DNA from: Anaerolineaceae bacterium
GTDB lineage: Bacteria; Chloroflexota; Anaerolineae; Promineifilales; Promineifilaceae
NCBI GenBank assembly: GCA_002699125.1
Contig: PABI01000156.1
Location: 1 to 46,339, forward strand
Reading direction: 5' to 3'
Length of the DNA: 46,339 nucleotides
Shown: positions 1 through 11,244 of the stretch, in pieces
Position numbering within the stretch: position 1 is the first letter of the stretch
Layout: every line of letters begins with the position of its first letter
Made by a program: the position numbers and the translations under genes
Notes under the pieces: model-generated
Told to the model about the DNA's origin: nothing
What the model saw: the letters and a program-made list of their open reading frames with translations, nothing else
Databases searched by the model: none

Positions 1-2024
<2,024 letters not shown>

Positions 2025-2230
2025 ACATGATACGGAGAATTCGACTTTCTCACGTACATTGTTGCTTGATGCACAATTTGTAGAAATTTTGCGATTACTA
2101 TTTAGTTATTAATGTGCTATAGCTTTCAAAAAGCTATCTAGCTACGCATTTAAGTAACTAGTCTTTAAAAACAACAATATTGTCGTTGTGGTCAAAAACT
2201 AACTACTTAAGCTTTATGTAGGCTATTAAA

Positions 2231-2257
2231 GAAAAAGTCCAGCATTTAGCCGGACTT
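2231..2257 (-). terminator. Terminator-like hairpin in the tRNA-Ala/23S spacer
   Basis: On the transcribed strand a 9-bp stem with one G-U pair (AAGTCCGGC / GCTGGACTT, 5-nt loop) is followed by TTTTTC. It has the shape of an intrinsic terminator but sits inside the rRNA operon, about 200 nt before 23S. It may instead be a processing signal, or be read through by antitermination. Confidence 0.5.
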
Positions 2258-2350
2258 CATTAAAGCAAGAAGGCGACTAAATATTTTACCAAAAATTCAA
2301 CAGCTGCTTAATCAAATCGATTGAAACCCTTTGATCTTTTAACAGAAACA

Positions 2351-2423
2351 TGGAGATGAGGAGGCTCGAACTCCTGACCTCCGCCGTGCAAAGGCGGCGC
2401 TCTCCCAACTGAGCTACATCCCC
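2351..2423 (-). tRNA. tRNA-Ala (TGC)
   Basis: A 73-nt cloverleaf on the minus strand. The acceptor arm GGGGATG pairs with CATCTCC, the discriminator base is A, the D-arm contains AGCTCAGTTGGGAGAGC and the T-loop contains GTTCGAGCC. The anticodon loop CTTTGCACG carries TGC. The CCA end is not encoded. It lies in the usual place between 16S and 23S, downstream of tRNA-Ile. Confidence 0.97.
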
Positions 2424-2431
2424 TAACAAGG

Positions 2432-2505
2432 TGGGCCTGGTTGGACTCGAACCAACGACCTCTCCCTTATCAGAGGAACGCTCTAACCAGCTGAGCTACA
2501 GGCCC
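2432..2505 (-). tRNA. tRNA-Ile (GAT)
   Basis: A 74-nt cloverleaf on the minus strand. The acceptor arm GGGCCTG pairs with CAGGCCC, the discriminator is A, the anticodon loop CTGATAA carries GAT and the T-loop contains GTTCGAGTCC. CCA is not encoded. Only 8 bp separate it from tRNA-Ala, the usual Ile-Ala spacer pair. Confidence 0.97.
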
Positions 2506-2566
2506 TTAATTATTAATCTGCGCGGCTAATAATGTAAGCTGAACTTAACTGCAAATGTGTTAAACG

Positions 2567-2611
2567 ACCTTAACAACTGAAGAGTGATAAAAACAATCGG
2601 TAAAGGTTGGG
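2567..2611 (-). other. 3' arm of the pre-16S processing stem
   Basis: The plus-strand text here nearly repeats the minus-strand text at 4242-4287 (about 40 of 45 positions agree). In the rRNA precursor the two segments flank 16S and are therefore complementary, giving a helix of about 40 bp. This is the expected RNase III-type substrate that releases pre-16S RNA. Confidence 0.75.
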
Positions 2612-2612
2612 A

Positions 2613-2633
2613 CATCTTAACTCAGTTAAGATG
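2613..2633. repeat. Perfect 10-bp inverted repeat in the 16S/tRNA-Ile spacer
   Basis: CATCTTAACT and AGTTAAGATG are separated by a single base. It sits between the processing arm and the 16S 3' end and would form a tight hairpin in the precursor. It is probably part of the processing structure. Confidence 0.6.
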
Positions 2634-2680
2634 TTTGACCTGGAGTGTACGAAGTTTTTCAACTACGTAATAACTCCTTA

Positions 2681-4185
<1,505 letters not shown>

Positions 4186-4241
4186 GAGAATTTGCATCCG
4201 TGGTATTACCACGGAACTACTTTCATTTTTTGACTCGAGAA

Positions 4242-4287
4242 CCCAAGCTTTACTGTCTTGTTTTCATCACTCTTCAATTGTCAAGGT
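4242..4287 (-). other. 5' arm of the pre-16S processing stem
   Basis: This leader segment is complementary in the transcript to the spacer segment at 2567-2611, which brackets 16S. The shared core read on the leader strand is TTGAAGAGTGATGAAAACAA. The rest of the 4186-4779 leader holds two promoters and no gene that I can support. Confidence 0.75.
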
Positions 4288-4447
4288 GCCTCACAAGATT
4301 CTAGCTGACTTACAGAGAACAAAAAACGACTCTGAGCGAGCCGCTTCATTTTTGCTACTTCTCTACAATGCTCTTAAGCTGGAATTTATACTTGTGATGG
4401 ATGTTTTGCTCTTGGCAACGACATCCTGCTGTTATCGACAGCGAGGT

Positions 4448-4476
4448 AGTTTACCACACTCATTTTTTGCTGTCAA
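4448..4476 (-). promoter_or_regulatory. rRNA operon promoter P2 (proximal)
   Basis: TTGACA (minus strand, 4471-4476) is followed by a 17-bp spacer and TAAACT (4448-4453). Transcription would begin about 255 nt upstream of 16S. It is the second of two tandem promoters spaced 100 bp apart. Confidence 0.7.
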
Positions 4477-4547
4477 GAACAATTTCTTTGAATTTTTTGT
4501 GTTCATGTGGCAGTTATTTCTGCTCTGCATCACATCAACGAGGCGGG

Positions 4548-4576
4548 ATTATAACGAGCGGTAACACTGGTGTCAA
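4548..4576 (-). promoter_or_regulatory. rRNA operon promoter P1 (distal), full consensus
   Basis: TTGACA (4571-4576, minus strand) is followed by exactly 17 bp and TATAAT (4548-4553), a perfect match to the housekeeping sigma-70 consensus at both hexamers. It is well placed upstream of 16S for strong rRNA transcription. Confidence 0.85.
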
Positions 4577-4779
4577 GGCAATTTTGGGACGATTCCCAGA
4601 ATGCGTTACTTGTGACCAACAATTTCAACAGGGACTTTGGCAATCCAAATGATTGCTATACCTTATTATAGTGAAGTAAATTTTTGTTCCCCGAAATTTC
4701 ATGGCCTTTTCGCTATAGCTAGCCTCTTTCCTCAGGTTTCGACGATGCAAATGTTGAGTAGCGAGTTGTCGACTTGAAG

Positions 4780-5352
4780 TTAACCATGTAAGGCGATTAT
4801 ATGTTTTCGTAGATCCTCAACGGTTGCATACTGCTGGATGAGCGGGTGATCCTCAATGAGCTGTTCTAACAAAGATAGGGCCAAGCTAAATGTTTGGCTG
4901 CGATTTGCGCCAAAAACAGCATTTAACGTTCCATGGGCACGACCCAGTTCAATCACTTGCTGTGGCGAAACGCGAATTGATGTCCAGTTGGGTTCCTGTT
5001 CATCCGAGGTAGGTAATGGGAGATCCCAAAGCAGATAAAGGGATTCGAGATCTGTGATCCCTTCTGGCATTTCCCGGTTTCGGTCAGCCACGGCACGCCG
5101 AAGAGCTTCCAGGCGCGCCGAAAGAACAGAAATCGCCAGGTCTGAAATATCGGCCCGACTGATCTGGTCGGCCAAAAGTCCGGCCAACTGTTTCATTTGT
5201 TTTTTTTGGGATTTAGCCAGCGCTACATAGACATTTTGCCGACTGACATTACGAGACGGCCGTCCCCGTTTTGGTTTTTCCTTGAGCAGCGCAGCCAAAG
5301 TGCTGGCACGCTGTCTAGCCTCGTCGTCCGGTTTTTCTTTTTTTTTGCTCAT
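4780..5352 (-). CDS. Hypothetical protein with AT-hook-like N-terminus, partner of AAA+ ATPase
   Basis: 190 aa, family not recognised. The first 40 residues are very basic and contain KRGRPSR, which matches the core of an AT-hook (RGRP, minor-groove binding). The middle (about 40-95) looks helical, with repeated Leu/Ala and Arg. The C-terminal part (about 115-190) has helices with a final ATVEDLRKHIIALHG. It starts only 9 bp after the AAA+ ATPase stop on the same strand, so the two are almost certainly co-transcribed and may act together on DNA. There is no signal peptide or membrane segment. The 3' end faces the rRNA promoter region. A DNA-binding role is an inference from one short motif. 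Confidence 0.75.
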   Translation of the reverse strand: MSKKKEKPDDEARQRASTLAALLKEKPKRGRPSRNVSRQNVYVALAKSQKKQMKQLAGLLADQISRADISDLAISVLSARLEALRRAVADRNREMPEGITDLESLYLLWDLPLPTSDEQEPNWTSIRVSPQQVIELGRAHGTLNAVFGANRSQTFSLALSLLEQLIEDHPLIQQYATVEDLRKHIIALHG

Positions 5353-5361
5353 GCAATCTGC

Positions 5362-6240
5362 TTATTCTGGAGCGCGACGATAATCATCATGCTCTTCCAG
5401 AAACTCTTTGACAAATTGTTCATCAATCTGCGTTAAATTGTCGTGGGTCAAGAATTCCAGGCACAAATGCAAACATAACAGGCAAATGCTCCGTGGATAG
5501 CCGCGCGTTTCGCGCCAAATGGGCAAAATGGCATCGTCTGTGAACAAAACACTTTGCTTAGAATCACGACCAGCCGCTAGCAAGCGATATTCAATGAGTG
5601 ATTTTGTGTCGTCGGGCGTTAGCGGATCAAGCGATGATCGCGTGGCAACTCTATCGTTAAAATCTGGGGAGTCGCGCAGATTAATATCCAGTTCTGGTCT
5701 TCCCAACAGAATGAGTTGGTACGCTTTGCCGCCGCGAGGATCTCTAAAATTGAGCAAGCGACGCAGTTCAATAAACTGCTCAGGACTTAGCTCATGGGCT
5801 TCATCTACGATGATAAGCGGCAGTACACCCCTTTCGCTTTCTTCAACCAAAAAGGCTCGGAACTCATTGAGCTGGTCCTCAGTTGCGCGGCGGGTGCGTA
5901 AGCCAAACTCGGCCGCTATGCGGCGCAAAAGCAACAAGCCACTCTTTTTGGGTGCCTCGTCGATTTTAGCGGCCGTAAAGTCTGGCCGTCGATCATAACG
6001 GCTGTGGAACCAGGAAGCGAGGGTTGTTTTTCCCGTGCCAATTTCCCCAACGATGACTGAAGCCCCCTGGCCAGCTTCCACCATATAGCTCACTTTAGAA
6101 AGCGCGCGTCTGGTTTCTGTAGATAAGTACATAAATCGGGGGTCTGCTTCGATGGTGAACGGAGGAACAACAACACCCAACCTATCCCAATCCGGTGAAT
6201 ATTGGTTGAAATCAAGGTTAAAAGGAGTCGTTTCGTTCAT
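5362..6240 (-). CDS. AAA+ ATPase of the ExeA/TniB-like group
   Basis: 292 aa. Walker A GEIGTGKTT lies near residues 65-73 and Walker B LIIVDEAHEL near 142-151. Sensor-1-like LILLGRPEL is near 177-185. An Arg-rich C-terminal lid follows, with TRGYPRSICLLCLHL typical of ExeA/TniB/MuB-type ATPases. Such proteins use ATP to regulate assemblies on DNA or membranes (secretin assembly, transposition target choice). No transposase or secretion gene is adjacent, so the client is unknown. Start: ATG at 6240 (GTG at 6243 also possible). TTGACA-N17-TACCAT ends 6 bp before this ATG, so the mRNA is predicted to be leaderless. The gene contains no ACGGCCGT octamer, unlike most of its neighbours. Confidence 0.88.
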   Translation of the reverse strand: MNETTPFNLDFNQYSPDWDRLGVVVPPFTIEADPRFMYLSTETRRALSKVSYMVEAGQGASVIVGEIGTGKTTLASWFHSRYDRRPDFTAAKIDEAPKKSGLLLLRRIAAEFGLRTRRATEDQLNEFRAFLVEESERGVLPLIIVDEAHELSPEQFIELRRLLNFRDPRGGKAYQLILLGRPELDINLRDSPDFNDRVATRSSLDPLTPDDTKSLIEYRLLAAGRDSKQSVLFTDDAILPIWRETRGYPRSICLLCLHLCLEFLTHDNLTQIDEQFVKEFLEEHDDYRRAPE

Positions 6241-6246
6241 CACAAT

Positions 6247-6275
6247 ATGGTATATAAGTCACAAATGGTTGTCAA
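6247..6275 (-). promoter_or_regulatory. Promoter of the AAA+ ATPase operon (leaderless)
   Basis: TTGACA (6270-6275, minus) is followed by a 17-bp spacer and TACCAT (6247-6252), and the ATG begins 6 bp later at 6240. Transcription would start at or within one base of the start codon, so no ribosome-binding site is possible. Confidence 0.65.
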
Positions 6276-6568
6276 GAGGGGAATAAATGATGTAGTTTGG
6301 GGCGACTTAGGCTTATAAAGTCCCACAATCGACAATCTATAGCATATAGATTAGTTGACATAGGTTATCAATTCTGATAGACTGGCCACAATTACGGATT
6401 ATGTATATCAAACACGTGGACTGTCGCCAATAAGTGATTGAGCAAATTGTGAGCGAAGTCTATGTGATTTACTAGGCTATGGGAGAAAATCTATAGTTGG
6501 CTGTTTTCGCGCAGCAGGTACAGAGTCCGTGGGAATGTTCGTGAGCGATCTTGCTCTTGCGAACACAT
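6276..6568. other. Intergenic stretch with no supported gene
   Basis: About 290 bp of AT-rich sequence between the AAA+ operon promoter and the small-RNA terminator. I see no reading frame with a credible start and no strong repeat. Confidence 0.5.
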
Positions 6569-6601
6569 AAAAAAAGGCCAAGCGTCTAAACGCCTGGCCT
6601 T
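6569..6601 (-). terminator. Intrinsic terminator of the small RNA
   Basis: On the minus strand AAGGCCAGGCG and CGCTTGGCCTT form an 11-bp stem with one mismatch and a 6-nt loop, followed by a run of seven T (6569-6575). This is the clearest intrinsic terminator in the window. Confidence 0.85.
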
Positions 6602-6717
6602 GATTTGTATAAGCAAGCTACCAGTTCAACCTGTTTTGGTGCCGCCAACACCTTTTAAGACAGTGCCCCTTAATTGGGGAGGGGGATTTTTTGTCCCCAG
6701 GTAGCTCACTAATGCTA
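6569..6717 (-). ncRNA. Candidate structured small RNA (about 150 nt), family unknown
   Basis: A self-contained transcription unit on the minus strand. A consensus promoter (6724-6752) predicts a start near 6715-6717, and a strong terminator ends at 6569. Inside, 6700-6710 pairs with 6612-6622 as an 11-bp closing helix (AGUGAGCUACC / GGUAGCUUGCU, two G-U pairs). This encloses up to three hairpins: GGGGA/UCCCC, CCCC/GGGG and GGUG/CACC (6638-6652). There is no reading frame of note. It does not match the conserved cores of tmRNA, SRP RNA or RNase P that I know. 6S RNA has similar length but a different shape. A riboswitch leader is less likely, because the next gene on this strand has its own promoter at 6247-6275. 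Confidence 0.6.
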
Positions 6718-6723
6718 GGTAGA

Positions 6724-6752
6724 AGCATAACATAGGGCTGCAACCCTGTCAA
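6724..6752 (-). promoter_or_regulatory. Promoter of the candidate small RNA
   Basis: TTGACA (6747-6752, minus) is followed by a 17-bp spacer and TATGCT (6724-6729). The spacer contains the inverted repeat AGGGTTGCAGCCCT. The promoter diverges from the 6777 gene. Confidence 0.75.
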
Positions 6753-6776
6753 TGGATCAGATGTGCTGATTCCATT

Positions 6777-8063
6777 TTGTCAGGTGTAGTTAAGGTTGCC
6801 TCTGCCTGCAAAGTAGAGCCGTTTGTGGGCAAGCCAGGCCACGCTATTTCAAGCGAGCTACAAGCCGCGCAGCAGCGGTTATTGCAGCTTCGGGCACAGC
6901 TTCAAGCCTCCCGTGTTGAAGCTGGGGGACAGCAAGTTTCTCTATTCAAAAGGGAGGCGCATGAAGAACGGCCGTTTCCCACCTCAACAACTATCAACCA
7001 ACTTCCACCACACCTCGGCTGGGAAAGCAAAGCCATCACCCAGGCGGTGCGCCAGACACAAATAAAGCATGAAGTTGTTCATCCGCCCGCTCACCTCGAA
7101 ACAACGGCCGTTTCTTCCCCCCTTCCCTCCCTATCCAAAACAATAAAAGTGTACCCGGACATTGCCATCGGGTTGCTGCGCGAAGAGCAGGTGGCCGCTG
7201 GACGCCTGTGGCTGCTGCTGCAAGCTGTGGATGAACAGGGACGGGGCTGGATTGACGAACAGGCAGCACGCCGCTGGTTTACGGACAAACGCGCACCGCT
7301 GCGCTTTTGCGGCGTACGCCAACTGCGCAATTTGCTGGCAAGAGGCGAGGGAATTTTTTGGGTGCGGGGGAACGGCCGTATCTGGCTGCGGTCCGTGGCA
7401 AAGGTGGCTTATTCATTAAAGGTACCTCGGCTGCGAATGCGGCCGGTGGCCGTGCCGGTGCGCGTGCTGCGGCAAAAGATTGGCACGGTGCGAGCCCATC
7501 TGTACGCCACATTTCACAGCAGCCGTTCGCAGCCTAATGATGCCAAAAAACCGATTGCCCGCGAAACCGTGGCGCAGTTGACGCAGGTGCAGCCACGCAC
7601 GCAGCGTCGCTATGAGCGCAAGGCAAAGGTAAAACGACAGGCACAATATGCCATTGGGGGCCAGGCGACAATCGATAATTTGCAGGCGCGCGGTTGGGAA
7701 CAGGGACAGGCCACATTTCAATTTAAGGATTTTACAGGCAAGCAAGGGCCACAGGGCAAAAGCTACGTGGCCTGGCAGCTGCCAAACAGCTACGTTGGGC
7801 CACACGCTCAACAGCCAAAAGGACGCCAAAAGCGAATCAATCGGACGTTGACAGACCTGTTTATGCAAGGGATAACGGGGAACGGTCAGCGCGCCAGGGT
7901 TACGCGGCGCTTTTTTGACAACGGCCGTTTGGCTGCCAAATCCTACCTGCGAAATCCGGAAAATGATCATTATTGGCGCGGGGTGGATAACGGCTGTTTC
8001 GGCGATGCTCAACACAAGCGTTACCAACTGTGGCAGGTGATGGAAAAGAGCCAAATGAAATGA
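6777..8063 (+). CDS. Unknown protein, possible DNA-binding
   Basis: 428 aa, not recognised. The first visible start is TTG (6777) without a ribosome-binding site. An in-frame GTG at 6825 is an alternative, so the N-terminus is uncertain. Residues about 25-48 (Gln/Leu/Arg-rich) could form a short coiled coil. Residues about 130-215 alternate helical and strand-like stretches with conserved-looking Trp (GRLWLLLQ, GRGWIDEQAARRWF, IWLRSVAKVAYSL), which resembles a winged-helix fold. PIARETVAQLTQVQPRTQRR near 258-277 looks like a helix-turn-helix. The C-terminus is basic. The long reading frame on the opposite strand (7416-8054) is a shadow. Four ACGGCCGT octamers fall inside this gene. DNA binding is inference only. 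Confidence 0.65.
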   Translation: MSGVVKVASACKVEPFVGKPGHAISSELQAAQQRLLQLRAQLQASRVEAGGQQVSLFKREAHEERPFPTSTTINQLPPHLGWESKAITQAVRQTQIKHEVVHPPAHLETTAVSSPLPSLSKTIKVYPDIAIGLLREEQVAAGRLWLLLQAVDEQGRGWIDEQAARRWFTDKRAPLRFCGVRQLRNLLARGEGIFWVRGNGRIWLRSVAKVAYSLKVPRLRMRPVAVPVRVLRQKIGTVRAHLYATFHSSRSQPNDAKKPIARETVAQLTQVQPRTQRRYERKAKVKRQAQYAIGGQATIDNLQARGWEQGQATFQFKDFTGKQGPQGKSYVAWQLPNSYVGPHAQQPKGRQKRINRTLTDLFMQGITGNGQRARVTRRFFDNGRLAAKSYLRNPENDHYWRGVDNGCFGDAQHKRYQLWQVMEKSQMK

Positions 8064-8134
8064 ATCGATATTTTTTTAAGGACAGGCGGAAAAAATGATC
8101 CGCCATTCTAGGGATTAAATGATATTATTAGCGA

Positions 8135-9040
8135 ATGATAAACAAACCAGAGATACACGTTCTTGACCTCAATTTTCAGGGAATGCCAGAAGTAACGGCC
8201 GCATACCTCATCGTTGGTCCTGAAGGCCCAATTTTGATCGAAACTGGTCCTGGCTCCACACTTAACACGCTGCTCGAAAGAATTCGTGAGCATGGATTTC
8301 AGCCAGAGCAGATCAAACACGTGCTGGTCACCCACATTCACCTTGACCATGCCGGGGCAGCGGGCTGGTGGGCACAGCAGGGGGCCCAGATTTACGTGCA
8401 CAGCTTTGGCGCTAAACATCTCATCGATCCCGAAAAACTGTTAGCCAGCGCAGGGCGCATTTACGGTGATAAGATGGAGTCGCTTTGGGGAGAAATGCTG
8501 CCCGCACCAGCCGATAAAGTAACCGAAGTTTTTGATAACGACGTTTTGGAAGTGGCGGGATTAAACGTTAAAGCACTAGAAACACCAGGGCATGCCCGGC
8601 ATCATCATGTGTTTGTGCTGGGAAATGTGGCCTTTGCTGGCGATGCTGCAGCGGCGCAATTGCCTGGCTGGGACTTTCCTGATGTACCAGCACCACCGCC
8701 TGAATTTGAGTTGGAAGTGTGGGAAGCTACGCTGGACCGTTTGCTGGCACAAAAATTTGAACGCATTTATCCAACCCATTTTGGTCCGGTTGATGATGTG
8801 CAAGGGCATTTGCAGGCTGTAAAGAAGCTGGTGCGAGAAACGGCCGTCTTCATCAAATCAAAAATGGACGCCGGGTTGTCTCGTGATGAAATTGTGGTGG
8901 CGTATGAGAATTGGTTTGCCAAACGGGCCCGCGCCGCCGGACTGACGGACGCTGCCATTAACCAGTATGCCACGGCCAATCCACTTTACATGAGCGTGGA
9001 TGGCATTATGCGGTATTGGCAGAAGCGGGAGCAGGTGTAA
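8135..9040 (+). CDS. Metallo-beta-lactamase-fold hydrolase
   Basis: 301 aa. The zinc-binding motif THIHLDHAG lies at residues 66-74. Further metal ligands are likely in ETPGHARHHH (about 149-158), AGDAA (about 167-171) and the late YPTHFGP. The fold covers glyoxalase-II-like thioesterases and many other hydrolases; the substrate cannot be told from sequence. There is no signal peptide, so it is cytoplasmic. TATTAT at 8123-8128 ends 6 bp before the ATG and no ribosome-binding site is visible, so the transcript is probably leaderless. The last 35 bp overlap the 3' end of the convergent sensor kinase gene. Confidence 0.93.
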   Translation: MINKPEIHVLDLNFQGMPEVTAAYLIVGPEGPILIETGPGSTLNTLLERIREHGFQPEQIKHVLVTHIHLDHAGAAGWWAQQGAQIYVHSFGAKHLIDPEKLLASAGRIYGDKMESLWGEMLPAPADKVTEVFDNDVLEVAGLNVKALETPGHARHHHVFVLGNVAFAGDAAAAQLPGWDFPDVPAPPPEFELEVWEATLDRLLAQKFERIYPTHFGPVDDVQGHLQAVKKLVRETAVFIKSKMDAGLSRDEIVVAYENWFAKRARAAGLTDAAINQYATANPLYMSVDGIMRYWQKREQV

Positions 9041-11174
9041 GGGGGACGTTGAGCGTTACACAAGTGAATTGATGTACGGCCGTATCCACCACCACTTCAC
9101 CACCCACCACGGCCATCATCGTGCTGTGCAGCGCCAGCCCCTGACCAGAACCAGTCGTTTCGCTGTTGCCCAGGCCCACGCCGTCATCGGTAATGGTGAT
9201 GGCTAACTGATCGGTGTACTGCATGGTAATTTTTAGGGTTAACGGCCGTTCCCCTTTACCCCCGCGACCATGTTTAGCTGCATTGCGCACTACCTCTCGC
9301 ACAGCATAAAAAACGACCTCGGCCGTCAGCGTGGGCAGCGTTTTGGCCGCTGCTTCTGCCTCCGGTGAAATCTCCCAATGAACCGTATCAAACACGGTGG
9401 CAAAATCATTCTCCACAATGCGCTGGAAGGCGGTGATGAAGCCCAGTCGCGCAACTTCCGGCGCGGTGGTGGTGGGCATGTCGTGCAACAAGTCGGAAAT
9501 TTGTTTGTGGGCTTCGGTCATGAGGGTGAGGGCCTGATTGGTTGTTTCCTTAGGAAACTTGCCGTTTCCCTTCCCAGTTTCTCCACTAAGCGCAATCAGT
9601 GCTGCCTGGATGTCTGGCAAGATGTCGTCGTGGAGCACACGGCGCGTTTTTTGGTCGATGATTTGCGATTGGGCCAGCCGCTGCCGCTGAATTTCCATCA
9701 GGCGGCGCGACATTTCGGCACTGGCGTGGGTGTCAATAAGTCGTTCGCTGATGACCCTGGCAATCTCAATCTCTTCCTGCGTGTACAATCCCTGATCACT
9801 TTTTTCTCCCAGCAGCAGCACGCCCGACAAGCCGCGCTCACTCCACAGCGGAATGGCCCAAATAGCCGCGCCAAATTCGTCGGCATCAAGGGAAAACATC
9901 TCATTTTCTGCGCCGGTAAAACGATTAGTGATGTTGGCCAGGGAAGGCAGCGGCTGAGCGGAAGATGGGTAGCTAATGGGTGGCCCTACCAGCGGGGCCA
10001 TTGGGCCTAGTGCTGCCAGATAAGCCACGCGGGCATCCAGCACATCGGCACAAAGCGCGTAGAACGGAGTGATGAAATCAACTTCTTGCGGGTCGGATTG
10101 GGCGATGAGCTGCTCTAAGAGGCGGTTGCTGGCGACAAACGGCCGTAAATGAGCAATGTACCGTTCCCGTTCGGCAAAGGTGCGCCAGCTGACCATGGCA
10201 AAAAAGAAGGTCATGAGCATGGCGGTGAGGAGAAGACTGTATAACGGCCGTAGTTGGATTGCAATCGTACCGCCAATGACAATGCCGTACCCCGCAGCCA
10301 GCATCACGGCCTGCCGCCACTGGCGCTTGAGTCCGCCACGAGGCAGCGTTTTGCCTGTAAAAACCTCGTATGAAACCACGGCTCGCCCCAGCAGCACGAT
10401 AACAACCGCCACAATACTGGAGATAAGCAAGTCTAAAATGGCAATCGTCAGTTTGGCCTCAATATAGATTTCTAAAAAGGTGCGCTGGCGGGAATCTTGC
10501 ACGATCCAAAGCATGACACCAGTGACGAGCAGACTAACCACCAACATCGCCAGGGCGGCAGAGGCCAGCCAGGGTTGCGCACGACGGCGCGCGACCAGAC
10601 CCATCATACGGCGCGAGGCGACGGGCTGCCGCAAAACAGTTAAAGAAAGACCAATGCACAGGATCACGTAAATAGAGTAGCCGACAGCCAGTAAAGGAAT
10701 GCCACCAATGGAGTAGCGAATAAAAATCCGCAGCGGATCCAGGGTGCGCGATGGAATAGCCAGCAGTAAAACACCTGTCACTAAGGCAATCAATCCAAGA
10801 ATAAGCGTTGCTGTTACCAGAGCCAGCCAGGTGTTTTGCCGTTTGTGCCAGGATGGCCGGGGCACGTTCCAAAAGCCCGCATACCAAAGCATGATGATGT
10901 ACCAGGCATAGGGGAGCATAATGGCCGGCGCTAGGCCACCAGTCCACCAGAAGATCATGTTGCGCCAGGTAAGTTGGTTCAGTCCAAGCCCCACAAACGC
11001 CGTGTGGCTCACAAAGAAAACAGCCCCCAGCAGCAAGCCAATCGTGCCGATCCACACACCCCAGTCACGCCGGTCGGCGTTAAAGACAACCGTCAACCCC
11101 AGCCAGGTGAGCAGGATGGTGTTAAAAAGCGAAATGGCCATGATGGCCCAGTCGAGGAGGAGGATATCGCTCAT
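9006..11174 (-). CDS. NarL-type sensor histidine kinase with multi-pass membrane N-terminus and GAF-like domain
   Basis: 722 aa. About eight hydrophobic segments fill residues 1-330. A GAF-like sensor follows (about 340-480). The dimerisation/phosphoacceptor helix is near 505-525 (RRVLHDDILPDIQ, HisKA_3-like). A C-terminal HATPase domain has an N-box NAAKHGRG and G-boxes DDGVGLG and GSGQGLAL. It should autophosphorylate and pass phosphate to the regulator encoded just upstream on the same strand. The 70-bp gap between the two genes is filled by a 7-bp repeat array that reaches the start codon, and I see no ribosome-binding site. An alternative start is the Met 12 codons in. The gene overlaps the convergent MBL gene by 35 bp. 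Confidence 0.92.
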   Translation of the reverse strand: MSDILLLDWAIMAISLFNTILLTWLGLTVVFNADRRDWGVWIGTIGLLLGAVFFVSHTAFVGLGLNQLTWRNMIFWWTGGLAPAIMLPYAWYIIMLWYAGFWNVPRPSWHKRQNTWLALVTATLILGLIALVTGVLLLAIPSRTLDPLRIFIRYSIGGIPLLAVGYSIYVILCIGLSLTVLRQPVASRRMMGLVARRRAQPWLASAALAMLVVSLLVTGVMLWIVQDSRQRTFLEIYIEAKLTIAILDLLISSIVAVVIVLLGRAVVSYEVFTGKTLPRGGLKRQWRQAVMLAAGYGIVIGGTIAIQLRPLYSLLLTAMLMTFFFAMVSWRTFAERERYIAHLRPFVASNRLLEQLIAQSDPQEVDFITPFYALCADVLDARVAYLAALGPMAPLVGPPISYPSSAQPLPSLANITNRFTGAENEMFSLDADEFGAAIWAIPLWSERGLSGVLLLGEKSDQGLYTQEEIEIARVISERLIDTHASAEMSRRLMEIQRQRLAQSQIIDQKTRRVLHDDILPDIQAALIALSGETGKGNGKFPKETTNQALTLMTEAHKQISDLLHDMPTTTAPEVARLGFITAFQRIVENDFATVFDTVHWEISPEAEAAAKTLPTLTAEVVFYAVREVVRNAAKHGRGGKGERPLTLKITMQYTDQLAITITDDGVGLGNSETTGSGQGLALHSTMMAVVGGEVVVDTAVHQFTCVTLNVPLTPAPASANTA

Positions 11175-11177
11175 TTC

Positions 11178-11244
11178 GGTAATCCGTTATCGGTGGTCGG
11201 TAATCGGTTTACTGTTTCACCGATTACTGATTACCGACTACCGG
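11178..11244. repeat. Heptamer array, GGTAATC family
   Basis: Successive 7-bp units (GGTAATC, CGTTATC, GGTGGTC, GGTAATC) are followed by complementary units (CGATTAC, TGATTAC, CGACTAC). Together they make an imperfect inverted repeat that fills the space between the regulator stop codon and the kinase start codon. The same family recurs at 41590. Confidence 0.85.

Noticed and set aside
4780..6243. AAA+ pair as part of a Tn7-like transposon
   Set aside because: No transposase, no TniQ-like protein and no terminal inverted repeats are visible nearby.
6569..6717. Small RNA as tmRNA, SRP RNA or RNase P RNA
   Set aside because: Too short or lacking the conserved cores of these families; 6S RNA cannot be fully excluded.
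7416..8054. 212-aa frame on the minus strand
   Set aside because: Fully antisense to the longer plus-strand gene at 6777; no start signal and no recognisable domain.
9378..10010. 210-aa plus-strand frame
   Set aside because: Lies opposite the conserved GAF and kinase region of the sensor kinase.
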